In this document: piece after piece, positions 34,358 through 41,929 of the stretch
How the letters are laid out: every line of letters starts with the position of its first letter
Numbering within the stretch: position 1 is the first letter of the stretch
Assembly: GCA_030603385.1 (NCBI GenBank)
Contig: JAUVXW010000002.1
Location: 62,001-126,000 of the forward strand
Direction: 5' to 3'
Source of the DNA: Promethearchaeota archaeon
GTDB lineage: Archaea; Asgardarchaeota; Lokiarchaeia; Sigyniarchaeales; SOKP01
Length of the DNA stretch: 64,000 bases
The notes under the pieces: model-generated
The model's database searches: none
What the model saw: only the letters and a program-made list of their open reading frames with translations
What the model was told of the DNA's origin: nothing
Program-made: the position numbers and the translations under genes

Positions 34358-34630
34358 TTATTTACCTTTTTTAATGGGATTTAATGAGAGAATGAAAATT
34401 TTTCCTCTAACGTCCAATAAATAAGAATTTGTTAGTTTTGAAATTTCAATAGCAATATCTTTAATATTTGATTTGGATGCTATTGTTTTTAATGTCTTGA
34501 CTTTAATAATCTTATATCTTTTTAATAATTTGGTGACATGGAGTATAAACTCCTTAGTTATTCCACGCTTTCCCAAGGTACAACGTGGTTGTGATAGTAA
34601 CGCTTTTTTAAATTCTTTTTGGTAATCCAT
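34358..34630 (-). CDS. CRM/YhbY-domain RNA-binding protein
   Basis: 90 residues from ATG 34630 (DYQKEFKKALLSQP); an upstream TTG/ATA extension exists but reads unlike the family. The CRM core is visible: RCTLGKRGITKEFILHVTKLLKRYKIIKVKTL, then LTNSYLLDVRGKIFILSLN with the GxxG-like GKRG. Such proteins associate with pre-50S particles or group II-type RNAs. First gene of the leftward rRNA/tRNA processing operon, divergent from S19e with only about 90 bp between. Confidence 0.88.
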   Translation of the reverse strand: MDYQKEFKKALLSQPRCTLGKRGITKEFILHVTKLLKRYKIIKVKTLKTIASKSNIKDIAIEISKLTNSYLLDVRGKIFILSLNPIKKGK

Positions 34631-34718
34631 CGTCCCAAAACTCAAAAAATACAAAAATTTTTAATTTATTCTAGCTTCAAAAACGTATTATATATTATTT
34701 ATTTAATGGTGTGAAAAA

Positions 34719-35144
34719 ATTTCAATATATGTCGTTCAACCAGAAAAACTAGTTGAAGCTATTGCAGAAAAGTTAAAGGAATTTCCCGAAATTTCACCAC
34801 CTAAGGGTTCAGAATTTTGGAAGACAGCGTTTTTTAAAGAATTAGCTCCTAGTGATTCAGAAAATTTCTGGTATATCCGATGCGCCTCTTTGCTTAGAAA
34901 ATTGAAGAAATTTGGACCTATTGGAGTTAGTAAACTTCGAAAATTTTATGGAGGAAAAAATAGAAAAGGTAAAGGTTTACATCATTCTGCTAGAGGTAGT
35001 GGAAAAATAATAAGAGTAGCACTTCAACAGCTTGAAAAAGCAAACTTAATTAAAATGAAAGAAAAAAAAGGAAGAGTTCTTTCTTCTGAAGGAACTAGTC
35101 TATTGGAACGAACGGCATATGTGATTATGAGAAGTAAAGATTAA
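34719..35144 (+). CDS. rps19e: ribosomal protein S19e (ATT start)
   Basis: 141 residues from ATT 34719, 7 nt after GGTG (34708-34711). The 57 codons before the first ATG/TTG-type start at 34890 encode the conserved S19e N-terminus (VVQPEKLVEAIAEKLKEF, PPKGSEFWKTAFFKEL, APSDSENFWYIRCASLLRKL), so the late start would delete 40% of the protein. The C-terminal part KFYGGKNRKGKGLHHSARGSG and VRVALQQLE-type helix are standard. No ATG, GTG or TTG occurs between the upstream stop and 34890 at a usable place. First gene of the S19e-PDCD5-L39e-L31e-aIF6-LX operon. Confidence 0.95.
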   Translation: MSIYVVQPEKLVEAIAEKLKEFPEISPPKGSEFWKTAFFKELAPSDSENFWYIRCASLLRKLKKFGPIGVSKLRKFYGGKNRKGKGLHHSARGSGKIIRVALQQLEKANLIKMKEKKGRVLSSEGTSLLERTAYVIMRSKD

Positions 35145-35178
35145 TAATACCAAAAGGTGTAATTTTTAGGGGTTTAGA

Positions 35179-35520
35179 TTGAGCAACGACGAGGAATTAG
35201 AAATTATAAGAAGGAGAAAGTTGGAAGAATTAAGACAACAAGCAGCACAACAACAAATTGGAGAAGCTCAACAACAAGAATTTGAAGAAAAAAAATATTT
35301 AATAATGAGAAAAATCTTAAGTGTCGAAGGGAGACAAAGGCTAGAAAATATTCGAATTGTCAAACCACAATTTGCTGAACAAATAGAAATACAATTAATT
35401 CAATTATTTCAAAGCGGGAAGTTAAAAGGAGCAACACCTCTACCAGATAAAGCATTTAAAAAGCTCCTAGAACAGTTAACAACATTCGAAAGGAAGAAAG
35501 AATTTAAAATCAAAAAATAA
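35179..35520 (+). CDS. PDCD5-family DNA-binding protein
   Basis: 113 residues, TTG start. N-terminal helix LEIIRRRKLEELRQQAAQQQ and core KYLIMRKILSVEGRQRLENIRIVKPQFAEQIEIQLIQLFQSGKL match archaeal PDCD5/TFAR19 (COG2118). The family is a three-helix bundle that binds DNA and possibly chaperonin or prefoldin; its conserved neighbourhood with S19e and L39e suggests a link to translation or folding. Ends in a lysine-rich tail. Spacing to S19e is 34 bp. Confidence 0.93.
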   Translation: MSNDEELEIIRRRKLEELRQQAAQQQIGEAQQQEFEEKKYLIMRKILSVEGRQRLENIRIVKPQFAEQIEIQLIQLFQSGKLKGATPLPDKAFKKLLEQLTTFERKKEFKIKK

Positions 35521-35541
35521 TTATAACAGAAGGAATTTAAA

Positions 35542-35703
35542 ATGGCTCGTAATAAAGATTTACCATCAAAATTGCGTAGAGCGAATAGAATGAAAAAAAA
35601 TAAGTCAGTACCTAATTGGGTAATTCAGAGAACCGCAGGAAAGGTTAGAACTAGCCCATATTCCAGAAGAACATGGAGGAATGCAAAGTTAAAGCGAGAC
35701 TAA
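35542..35703 (+). CDS. rpl39e: ribosomal protein L39e
   Basis: 53 residues, ATG start after AGAAGGAATTT. The sequence is arginine/lysine-rich (ARNKDLPSKLRRANRMKKN, VPNWVIQRTAGKV, RRTWRNAKLKRD) with the family's central W and C-terminal RRxWRxxKLK. It lines the peptide exit tunnel of the large subunit. Too short for many ORF cutoffs. Located, as in most archaea, between PDCD5 and L31e. Confidence 0.95.
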   Translation: MARNKDLPSKLRRANRMKKNKSVPNWVIQRTAGKVRTSPYSRRTWRNAKLKRD

Positions 35704-35738
35704 ATATATTAATTTAATAAAAATTAATCTGAACGAAA

Positions 35739-36188
35739 ATGGCTAAAAAAGAAAAAGAAATTAATTTAGACGATTTAGAAGAGGAATTAGGAGAATCGGA
35801 AGAAGAAATTGAAGAAAAGATCGAAGAAATTGAAGAATTTAGCTTAGATGAAATTTCTGAAGAAGAAGAAATAAGTGAAATTTTTGAAGAGGAAGTTGGG
35901 GTTATTGAAGAAGCTGAAGAAGAAGCCCCTAAAGAAGAAATTATTGATGAGAGGATTTATATTATACCTCTTGCGAAAGCAAGAAAAGGACCTAGAAACA
36001 AATGGGCTAAGAAATCAATTCGATATTTAAGAGAGTTCATGACCCGCCATTTTAAACCCGAATCATTAATAATTTCTCAAGAAGTAAATGAACGAATATG
36101 GGAACGTGGAATTCAGAAACCACCGAGGAAATTAAAAGTCAGGGTGACAAAGAATATAGATGGACTCTGTGTCGTATATTTAGCATAA
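35739..36188 (+). CDS. rpl31e: ribosomal protein L31e with long acidic N-terminal extension
   Basis: 149 residues, ATG start. Residues about 68-149 are the normal L31e (ERIYIIPLAKARKGPRNKWAKKSIRYLREFMTRHF, VNERIWERGIQKPPRKLKVRV, GLCVVYLA). Residues 1-67 are an added Glu/Asp-rich segment (EEEI and EEIEE-type repeats) absent from the usual archaeal protein of about 85-95 residues. L31e sits at the tunnel exit where SRP and chaperones dock, so the acidic tail may contact nascent-chain factors. No internal ATG fits a shorter start; a start at the ERIYII block would need a non-standard codon. Confidence 0.93.
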   Translation: MAKKEKEINLDDLEEELGESEEEIEEKIEEIEEFSLDEISEEEEISEIFEEEVGVIEEAEEEAPKEEIIDERIYIIPLAKARKGPRNKWAKKSIRYLREFMTRHFKPESLIISQEVNERIWERGIQKPPRKLKVRVTKNIDGLCVVYLA

Positions 36189-36270
36189 TGTTTTATTAAT
36201 TAATTTTAAGGTTTGTATTCTTTTTTTATTATAAATTACTGGAAAAGGTATAGATTTATCAAAGCTTCGA

Positions 36271-36951
36271 ATGGCAATTTTAAGATCTCAAGTTTTTGGA
36301 CGTAGTTTAATTGGAGTGTATCTCGCTGCTAATAACTCATACGTCCTTTATCCTCCTACATTACTAAAACCATTACTTAAGAAGTATAGAAACACCTTCA
36401 TTGAACCTTTTCATCCTCTTACAATCAATAGTTCTGATCTATTAGGTGTGTATACTGCTTCTAATAAATATGGAATAATAGTCCCCCACATTATAAAAGA
36501 TGACGAATTAGAAAAATTAAAAGAATTTTTAAAAGAGGGAACCAACTCTTCTCAAGTAAATGTTCTAAAATCCATAGATAATGCATTTGGAAACTTGATT
36601 CTTTGTAATGATAAAGGAGCTATTATTAGTTCATTTTTAAAAGATCATAAAGAAGATATCGAAAATACTTTGAATGTTGAGACTGTTGTTTATGAATTTG
36701 CTAATAATTATCTTCCTGGCTCAATTTCATTAGTTAATAATAATGGTTGTGTTGTACATCCTCTCTCCACCGACGATGAAATTGATTTTATATCTTCTAT
36801 TTTGAAAGTTGATGAGGTTGATGTTTCAACAGTAAATCGTGGTGTTCCATATTTAAGTTCAGGAGCAATTGTAAATGATAAGAGTGGAATTTTTGGAGTT
36901 GGTTGTACGGGACCAGAATTAATACGAATTACGACTGTTCTACAATTGTAA
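36271..36951 (+). CDS. eif6: translation initiation factor aIF6
   Basis: 226 residues, ATG start. Five-fold quasi-repeat pattern of aIF6: LIGVYLAANNSYVLYPPT, LLGVYTASNKYGIIVPHI, AFGNLILCNDKGAIIS, GSISLVNNNGCVVHPL and LSSGAIVNDKSGIFGVGCTGPELIRI. aIF6 binds the 50S subunit and prevents premature joining. Part of the ribosomal operon, 82 bp after L31e. Confidence 0.95.
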   Translation: MAILRSQVFGRSLIGVYLAANNSYVLYPPTLLKPLLKKYRNTFIEPFHPLTINSSDLLGVYTASNKYGIIVPHIIKDDELEKLKEFLKEGTNSSQVNVLKSIDNAFGNLILCNDKGAIISSFLKDHKEDIENTLNVETVVYEFANNYLPGSISLVNNNGCVVHPLSTDDEIDFISSILKVDEVDVSTVNRGVPYLSSGAIVNDKSGIFGVGCTGPELIRITTVLQL

Positions 36952-37043
36952 AGAAATTCTATGTATTTGTAAAAAGCAAAATTTAATAATTTCTTAAATA
37001 TTATCCTTTTTTAAAAGCTTTGATTCAATGGATCTAAATAGCA

Positions 37044-37271
37044 ATGTCAGAGATTAAAATTTATAGAATCATTGGTAATTACAATAAAAATCATAAGAAA
37101 TATTTATTCCGTAAAGAAGTTCGTGCTTTGAAAGAGGAAGATGCTCTTGAAAAAGTATTAAGCCAAATAACATCTATAGGAATTTACAGACGCCAAATTA
37201 ATATTCAAGAAGTTAAAGAAATAACTTTAGATGAAACACAAGACTATCTTATAAGGGAATTATCAGAATAA
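37044..37271 (+). CDS. rplX: ribosomal protein LX (L18Ae)
   Basis: 75 residues, ATG start. IYRIIGNYNKNHKKYLFRKEVRALKEEDALEKVLSQI followed by the basic RRQINIQEVKEI is the small archaeal LX/L20A protein. Placed between aIF6 and prefoldin alpha as in many archaea; supports the aIF6 call. Confidence 0.92.
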   Translation: MSEIKIYRIIGNYNKNHKKYLFRKEVRALKEEDALEKVLSQITSIGIYRRQINIQEVKEITLDETQDYLIRELSE

Positions 37272-37299
37272 TTAATATTTTAAATGGATTTGATAGAAT

Positions 37300-37716
37300 T
37301 TGGAATCTTCTCAAGATTATCAGGAGCAATTACAAATATTTAGAATATTGAAGGAACAACGAGATATATTCCAAGGTCAACTTGAAATTCTTAATGTGTC
37401 TCGAGCAAATATAGTGAATACAAAGATTACTATTGAAAATTTAAAAGAAGGCGTAGAAGTAAATGATGAAATTTTAATACCTATTGGAGGAATGGCAAAT
37501 ATTAAAGCCTCTATTAAGGATCCTGAGAAAATTTTACTAGCAGTTACTCAAGATGTTATAATTGAAAAAGATTTAGATGGAGCAATTGAACTTCTTGATA
37601 TGAGAATTGAACAGCATGATAAGGAAATCCAATTCATAAGAACTCAATTGCAAAATATAGAGATTAATTTACAAAAAACTACTCAAACCATTCAGAAAGG
37701 TTATCTTCAAAAATAG
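37300..37716 (+). CDS. pfdA: prefoldin alpha subunit
   Basis: 138 residues, TTG start (ESSQDYQEQLQIFRILKEQ). Long N- and C-terminal helices form the coiled-coil arms, and the middle EVNDEILIPIGGMANIKASI is the conserved beta-hairpin of alpha-type prefoldin (pattern ILVPLgsg.yv.a.i). Two alpha and four beta subunits form a chaperone jellyfish that delivers unfolded proteins to the thermosome. Upstream of ftsY, as usual in archaea. Confidence 0.92.
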   Translation: MESSQDYQEQLQIFRILKEQRDIFQGQLEILNVSRANIVNTKITIENLKEGVEVNDEILIPIGGMANIKASIKDPEKILLAVTQDVIIEKDLDGAIELLDMRIEQHDKEIQFIRTQLQNIEINLQKTTQTIQKGYLQK

Positions 37717-37777
37717 ATCTTATTTGGGCAATATAATTAAATTTCCTTAAACAATGCTAATTTTTGTGGAGAAATAA

Positions 37778-38677
37778 ATGCTTGAAAAGCTAAAAAATGT
37801 GTTTTCTACTTTTGTTAAAAAGAGCTTGACAGAAAAAAAGATAGATGAGGCCATAAATGATTTAAGAATACTCCTTATTAGTAATGATGTTGCAATAGAC
37901 ACTGCTGATGAAATCTGTAAAAGTATTATTGAATCTTTTAAAGGTCAACAAATTACTCGATTAACATCAACTAAAAAAATGCTATTCGATACATTAAAAG
38001 AAGTTATGATTGAAATCTTAACACCTGAAAAGGAAATTGATATAATTAAAGAAATTAAAACTAAAAAGTCGTTAGGTTTACCATATGTATTTGTTTTTTT
38101 TGGAATAAACGGAACAGGAAAAACCACTACAATTGCTAAAGTAGCTAATTTCCTAAAAGAAAGTAACATCAGTTCTGTCGCAGCTGCTTCAGATACATTC
38201 CGAGCTGGAGCTATTGAACAACTAACTAAACATATGAATAATGTTGGAATTAATGTTATAAAGCATGGATATAAATCTGATCCTGCTTCAGTTGCTTATG
38301 ATGCAATTGAGCATGCTAAGGCTAAAGAAATAGATGTAGTTTTAGTAGACACATCTGGAAGGCAGACAACAAACCGAAACTTAATGCTGGAAATGCAGAA
38401 AATCTGTAGAGTTACAAATCCGGATCTTAAAATTTTCATAGGAGACAGCCTTGCGGGAAATGATGTTTTATACCAAGCTAGAGAATTTGACAGACACGTT
38501 GGAATTGACGCTAATATCTTAACTAAACTTGATGCAGATGCGAAAGGTGGCGCTGCATTATCAATTTCGTTTGAAACTAAAAAGCCGATTCTATTCATTG
38601 GAACAGGGATAGGTTATGATGATTTAGAGCCGTTTGATCGAGATATATTTCTTTCAAATATTCTTGACATCAATTAA
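37778..38677 (+). CDS. ftsY: signal recognition particle receptor FtsY
   Basis: 299 residues, ATG start. An SRP-GTPase with N-domain helices (residues 1-90) and G-domain motifs GINGTGKTTTIAKVA (G1), DTFRAGAIEQL, DTSGRQTTNRNLM (G3), TKLDADAKGGA (G4) and FIGTGIGYDDLEPFD. The short N-terminus without an acidic A-domain is typical of archaea. It docks SRP-ribosome complexes at the membrane for SecYEG insertion; secE is the next gene. Confidence 0.96.
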   Translation: MLEKLKNVFSTFVKKSLTEKKIDEAINDLRILLISNDVAIDTADEICKSIIESFKGQQITRLTSTKKMLFDTLKEVMIEILTPEKEIDIIKEIKTKKSLGLPYVFVFFGINGTGKTTTIAKVANFLKESNISSVAAASDTFRAGAIEQLTKHMNNVGINVIKHGYKSDPASVAYDAIEHAKAKEIDVVLVDTSGRQTTNRNLMLEMQKICRVTNPDLKIFIGDSLAGNDVLYQAREFDRHVGIDANILTKLDADAKGGAALSISFETKKPILFIGTGIGYDDLEPFDRDIFLSNILDIN

Positions 38678-38738
38678 GATATGAATTAATATTGTTTTAG
38701 GTAGATAAATTAAAATAGCTTTCTTAATTTAATTAGAT

Positions 38739-38984
38739 GTGTCAAGCTACCCAAAATATGAGAAGTATTCAAAACTAGATCGGAAAAAGAAACCTGGCCT
38801 TTATGAAAGATTTATAACTTTCCTTCGAAATGCCAAAAGAATTCTAAAAATAGCGAATAAACCTAATCGGAAGGATTATTTTCTGGTTTTTAAAATTTGT
38901 GGAATAGGTCTCTTACTTTTAGGTGCTCTATCATTTGTTATACAATTAATCCTCACTGTAACTTTACCTATCGCTAAGGTTTAA
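38739..38984 (+). CDS. secE: preprotein translocase subunit SecE (Sec61 gamma)
   Basis: 81 residues, GTG start. An amphipathic helix (ERFITFLRNAKRILKIANKP) is followed by NRKDYFLVFKICGIGLLLLGALSFVIQLI, one membrane span, the standard SecE/Sec61-gamma layout. It clamps SecY halves. In other archaea spt5 (nusG) follows secE; here the convergent dnaG gene follows instead, a local rearrangement. Confidence 0.88.
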   Translation: MSSYPKYEKYSKLDRKKKPGLYERFITFLRNAKRILKIANKPNRKDYFLVFKICGIGLLLLGALSFVIQLILTVTLPIAKV

Positions 38985-39004
38985 AATCTAACATAAAATA
39001 GATA

Positions 39005-40189
39005 CTAGATATAAAAGATATCAATATGATTAGGTATCTTTAGATCATCTTCCTTATTTTTGCATGCAATAAATTTGATTTTCATATTTACCGAGATTGA
39101 AAGAAGTCTTTTTGTTAAAATTCCATCAATTATTAAATATAGAGTATTTTTAAAGTTTTTAATCTTTTCAAAAATTTCACCAACAGGCATATCAAATAAC
39201 TTCTCAAGACTTTTATTAAAACCAATACTATGACCTGTTTTTATAGTATTAATTGCCTCTATAATTATTGATTCATCTTTTATTTTTACTTTTTTCAAAT
39301 ATTTCTGAAGCGACCCCTCTTTACGATCATATTTCTTTTCTTCTGCATAATATTTTTTATTATTTTTTAATTGTTTTGCTGGTCGCTTGTTTTGTAGTGC
39401 TTTAATCATTTGTTTTCTAGTTAATTCTTCAACCTCGTACCCATCAGGTGCTCTAGTAACATAATCTAACTTTAATACTTGCATCAATTCATTTAAAATA
39501 ATAGTACCACCACGATCTCCATCAAGAAAACATGTTACAGTTTTTTTCTTTTTTGCTAAAACTACAACTGATTTAGGTACTTGAGTTCCTTGAACAGCAA
39601 TTGTATTTTTAATTCCAATTCGTAATAAATTTAAAACATCAGCTCGTCCTTCTACAATAATGAGATCTGGGTTTTTATCTACTTCTGGACCTGCTGGAAG
39701 TTTATCAGCTCCCCATGCTATGATTTCTCCAAGTTTGATATCTTTATCTATCTTTTCTTCAATTTCACTTTGTTCTAACGATTTTTGATCCCACTCTTTT
39801 AAAAGTTCAGCAGCCCTTTCTATAATTTGCTGACGTTTTGTTTCGCGAACATCTCGAATTTCAACAAGAGAAATTTCAGCCTCACATGGACCAACTCGAG
39901 ATACAGTTTCAACAGTCGCCGCCAATAGTGCAGTCTCCTTTCTTGTTAAAGAGGATGGAATTTTAATACTCCCTTCTGATATTCCCTCTTTGGAACTATT
40001 TTCTACTTCAATCCGTCCAATTCGTCCGGATTTTTGGAGATCTCTTAAATCTAGATCCAAAAGAAGACCTTCTGTTTGCCCAAAGATAGCCCCCACGATG
40101 TCTGATTTTTCAACCACGCCTTTAATTGTAAATTTTACTTCTATAATATATTTAGTTGTGAATTCATTTTGATTTGTAATCTTAACCAC
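39005..40189 (-). CDS. dnaG: archaeal DnaG-type primase/exosome protein
   Basis: 394 residues, GTG start. An N-terminal domain (KYIIEVKFTIKGVVEKSDIVGAIFGQTEG) precedes the TOPRIM domain: LIIVEGRADVLNLLRIG, with glutamate and the TCFLDGDRGG aspartates, then TRAPDGYEVEELTRKQM. Archaeal DnaG is mainly an RNA-exosome component with weak primase activity. The C-terminal helical region is about 100 residues. Divergent from the Get3-like gene across a 567-bp AT-rich spacer. Confidence 0.95.
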   Translation of the reverse strand: MVKITNQNEFTTKYIIEVKFTIKGVVEKSDIVGAIFGQTEGLLLDLDLRDLQKSGRIGRIEVENSSKEGISEGSIKIPSSLTRKETALLAATVETVSRVGPCEAEISLVEIRDVRETKRQQIIERAAELLKEWDQKSLEQSEIEEKIDKDIKLGEIIAWGADKLPAGPEVDKNPDLIIVEGRADVLNLLRIGIKNTIAVQGTQVPKSVVVLAKKKKTVTCFLDGDRGGTIILNELMQVLKLDYVTRAPDGYEVEELTRKQMIKALQNKRPAKQLKNNKKYYAEEKKYDRKEGSLQKYLKKVKIKDESIIIEAINTIKTGHSIGFNKSLEKLFDMPVGEIFEKIKNFKNTLYLIIDGILTKRLLSISVNMKIKFIACKNKEDDLKIPNHIDIFYI

Positions 40190-40756
40190 ATCCTATTTTT
40201 TTTTTATTTATTTTATATTTTCAATAAATCAATATTTTAGGGTGAACTTATAAAATAGAAGTAGAATTTAGCACTTTTAATTAGAAACATTACAAAATTA
40301 ATTGTTTCCAACTAAAAGCTTGAATATTTAGTCTGTTGATAAAATATTATGATTTTTATTAAACTTGGATTATTACACTACTTCTTATATCTTATTATAA
40401 GTCTGAACAACAATTTTGATTTACTGAACTGATTATAATTTTTATTATTTGGTTGTTTGATTTATTCCATTAGTTATTTAATTTAGTTAATGATAATCTT
40501 TGATAAGTTTATACATTGATTCCTTATTTCTATTGTGAGAGTTAAATAATAACGTGGATAATTTTGATTTATATAATATTTTTTATTTTTTATTTGTAAA
40601 TTTGAACTTAAAATCATCTTGATTTTGATGATTATAATGTATTTAATTAATTAACCAATATATTTTTTGCTAATTTTTAGAATTTTTGATTAGTTTTTTA
40701 TGTCATATTTGTTTTTGCAATATAAATTTTAACTATATAAATTATTTAATTAGGTT
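40190..40756. other. AT-rich spacer without a gene
   Basis: 567 bp between divergent dnaG and the Get3-like gene, more than 80% A+T by eye. I see no coding frame with family resemblance, no tRNA and no origin-type conserved motif. A 7-bp inverted repeat (AATCATC at 40612-40618 and GATGATT at 40627-40633) could be an operator or hairpin for either gene. It probably holds both promoters. Confidence 0.5.
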
Positions 40757-41770
40757 ATGGAGAAAATTATAGTTCTTGGGGGGAAAGGAGGAGTAGGAAA
40801 GAGTACAATAAGCGCCGCCACTGCTGTAGTCTTATCAGATCATCTTCCTGAAAAAAAAATACTTCTTATATCCTTTGATATGGCACATAACCTTACCGAT
40901 TTATTTAATTCTGAGATTGGAAATAAACTAACACCTATAACTGATAATCTTTGGGCAATTGAACCAGATCCTAATGAATATGCCAAGAAATACACAAATA
41001 ATTTAATAACTAAGATGAAAGCTTTAATGAAAGAAATGCCAATAGTGGGGTTAATTCCACAATTAGAGAAATTTATGGATACAACATTTACAGCAGATTC
41101 TATCCCACTTGCACTGAAAAATGCTATGTTTTTTCAAGAAATTTTAGATGCTGAGGGTGGACAATCTATGCAATTTGATATAATAATCGCAGATTTCCCC
41201 CCCACGGCAAATATGATTACTCTTTTTGAGATTCCCGAAGACCAAGTAAAAGTACTACTAAAGTATTCATTAAATTTTTATAATTCTATTAAAGAGGCAG
41301 TTAGAAAATTTTCTAAAATGTTTAGAACATTAATTAAGCCATTTGATAACTATGAGAAAAGAAAAGAATTAGGGAAAGAGATTTTTCAAATGTTGGTAGA
41401 TCTTGAAGAGAGAGGAGAAAGAATAACTGAATTAATTCATACGGTAGGGTCATTAAGACTTGTTTCTATTGCAGAAAAACCAAGTTTTGAAGAAATTAAA
41501 AGAGCTAGAGACTTAACTAAGAAATATATTAAACTTGAAGGAGTTCATATTAATATGATAACACCTCAATCTAAAAAATGTGATTTTTGTAATAACATTC
41601 GATCAATTCAACTTAACTACGTTGAAAAAATAAGAAATGAATTTAGTAATTTAAAGATATGGGAGTCAAATCGGCTTGAAAAAGAACCTTTTGGTTTGAA
41701 TGGACTTAAATCCTTAGCATACGAAGTCTATGGAAAATCTATAAAGGCAGAAGATATTTTAAATCCCTAA
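40757..41770 (+). CDS. ArsA/Get3-family ATPase
   Basis: 337 residues, ATG start. Deviant Walker A GGKGGVGKSTIS (about 8-19), switch I SFDMAHNLTD (DxAHNLxD, normally DPAHSLSD), IADFPPTANM as switch II (ADFPPTA; usual DTAPTGH), and the zinc CxxC as CDFC (about 275). One NTPase domain, so a homodimer like Get3, which hands tail-anchored proteins to the membrane; an arsenite pump role is unlikely without ArsB. The switch residues differ from bona fide Get3, so a divergent function is possible. Confidence 0.85.
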   Translation: MEKIIVLGGKGGVGKSTISAATAVVLSDHLPEKKILLISFDMAHNLTDLFNSEIGNKLTPITDNLWAIEPDPNEYAKKYTNNLITKMKALMKEMPIVGLIPQLEKFMDTTFTADSIPLALKNAMFFQEILDAEGGQSMQFDIIIADFPPTANMITLFEIPEDQVKVLLKYSLNFYNSIKEAVRKFSKMFRTLIKPFDNYEKRKELGKEIFQMLVDLEERGERITELIHTVGSLRLVSIAEKPSFEEIKRARDLTKKYIKLEGVHINMITPQSKKCDFCNNIRSIQLNYVEKIRNEFSNLKIWESNRLEKEPFGLNGLKSLAYEVYGKSIKAEDILNP

Positions 41771-41814
41771 GGTTAATAAGTACAGAAAATTTTATTAGAA
41801 ACATGAGACTTAGG

Positions 41815-41908
41815 ATAGAATTACTGAGGTTTAATGGGTTAATTGCACCTCACAATTCTAATAGAGCTGCATGTTTTAGACACCTCAAAATGTCTATTCA
41901 CCTAATTA
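41815..41908. promoter_or_regulatory. two hairpins upstream of the FAD oxidoreductase gene
   Basis: TGAGGT ... ACCTCA (6 bp, about 41824-41852) and TAGACA ... TGTCTA (6 bp, about 41877-41896) form adjacent stem-loops that share the ACCTCA word. They lie between the Get3-like stop and the transferred gene. Possible terminator for the upstream gene or a leader structure; low support. Confidence 0.3.
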
Positions 41909-41929
41909 AAAGAACAAGGAACGATAAAA

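Noticed and set aside
40190-40756. Replication origin in the AT-rich spacer
   Set aside because: No cdc6/orc1 gene, no ORB-like repeats and only one short inverted repeat; ordinary AT-rich divergent promoter region is enough.
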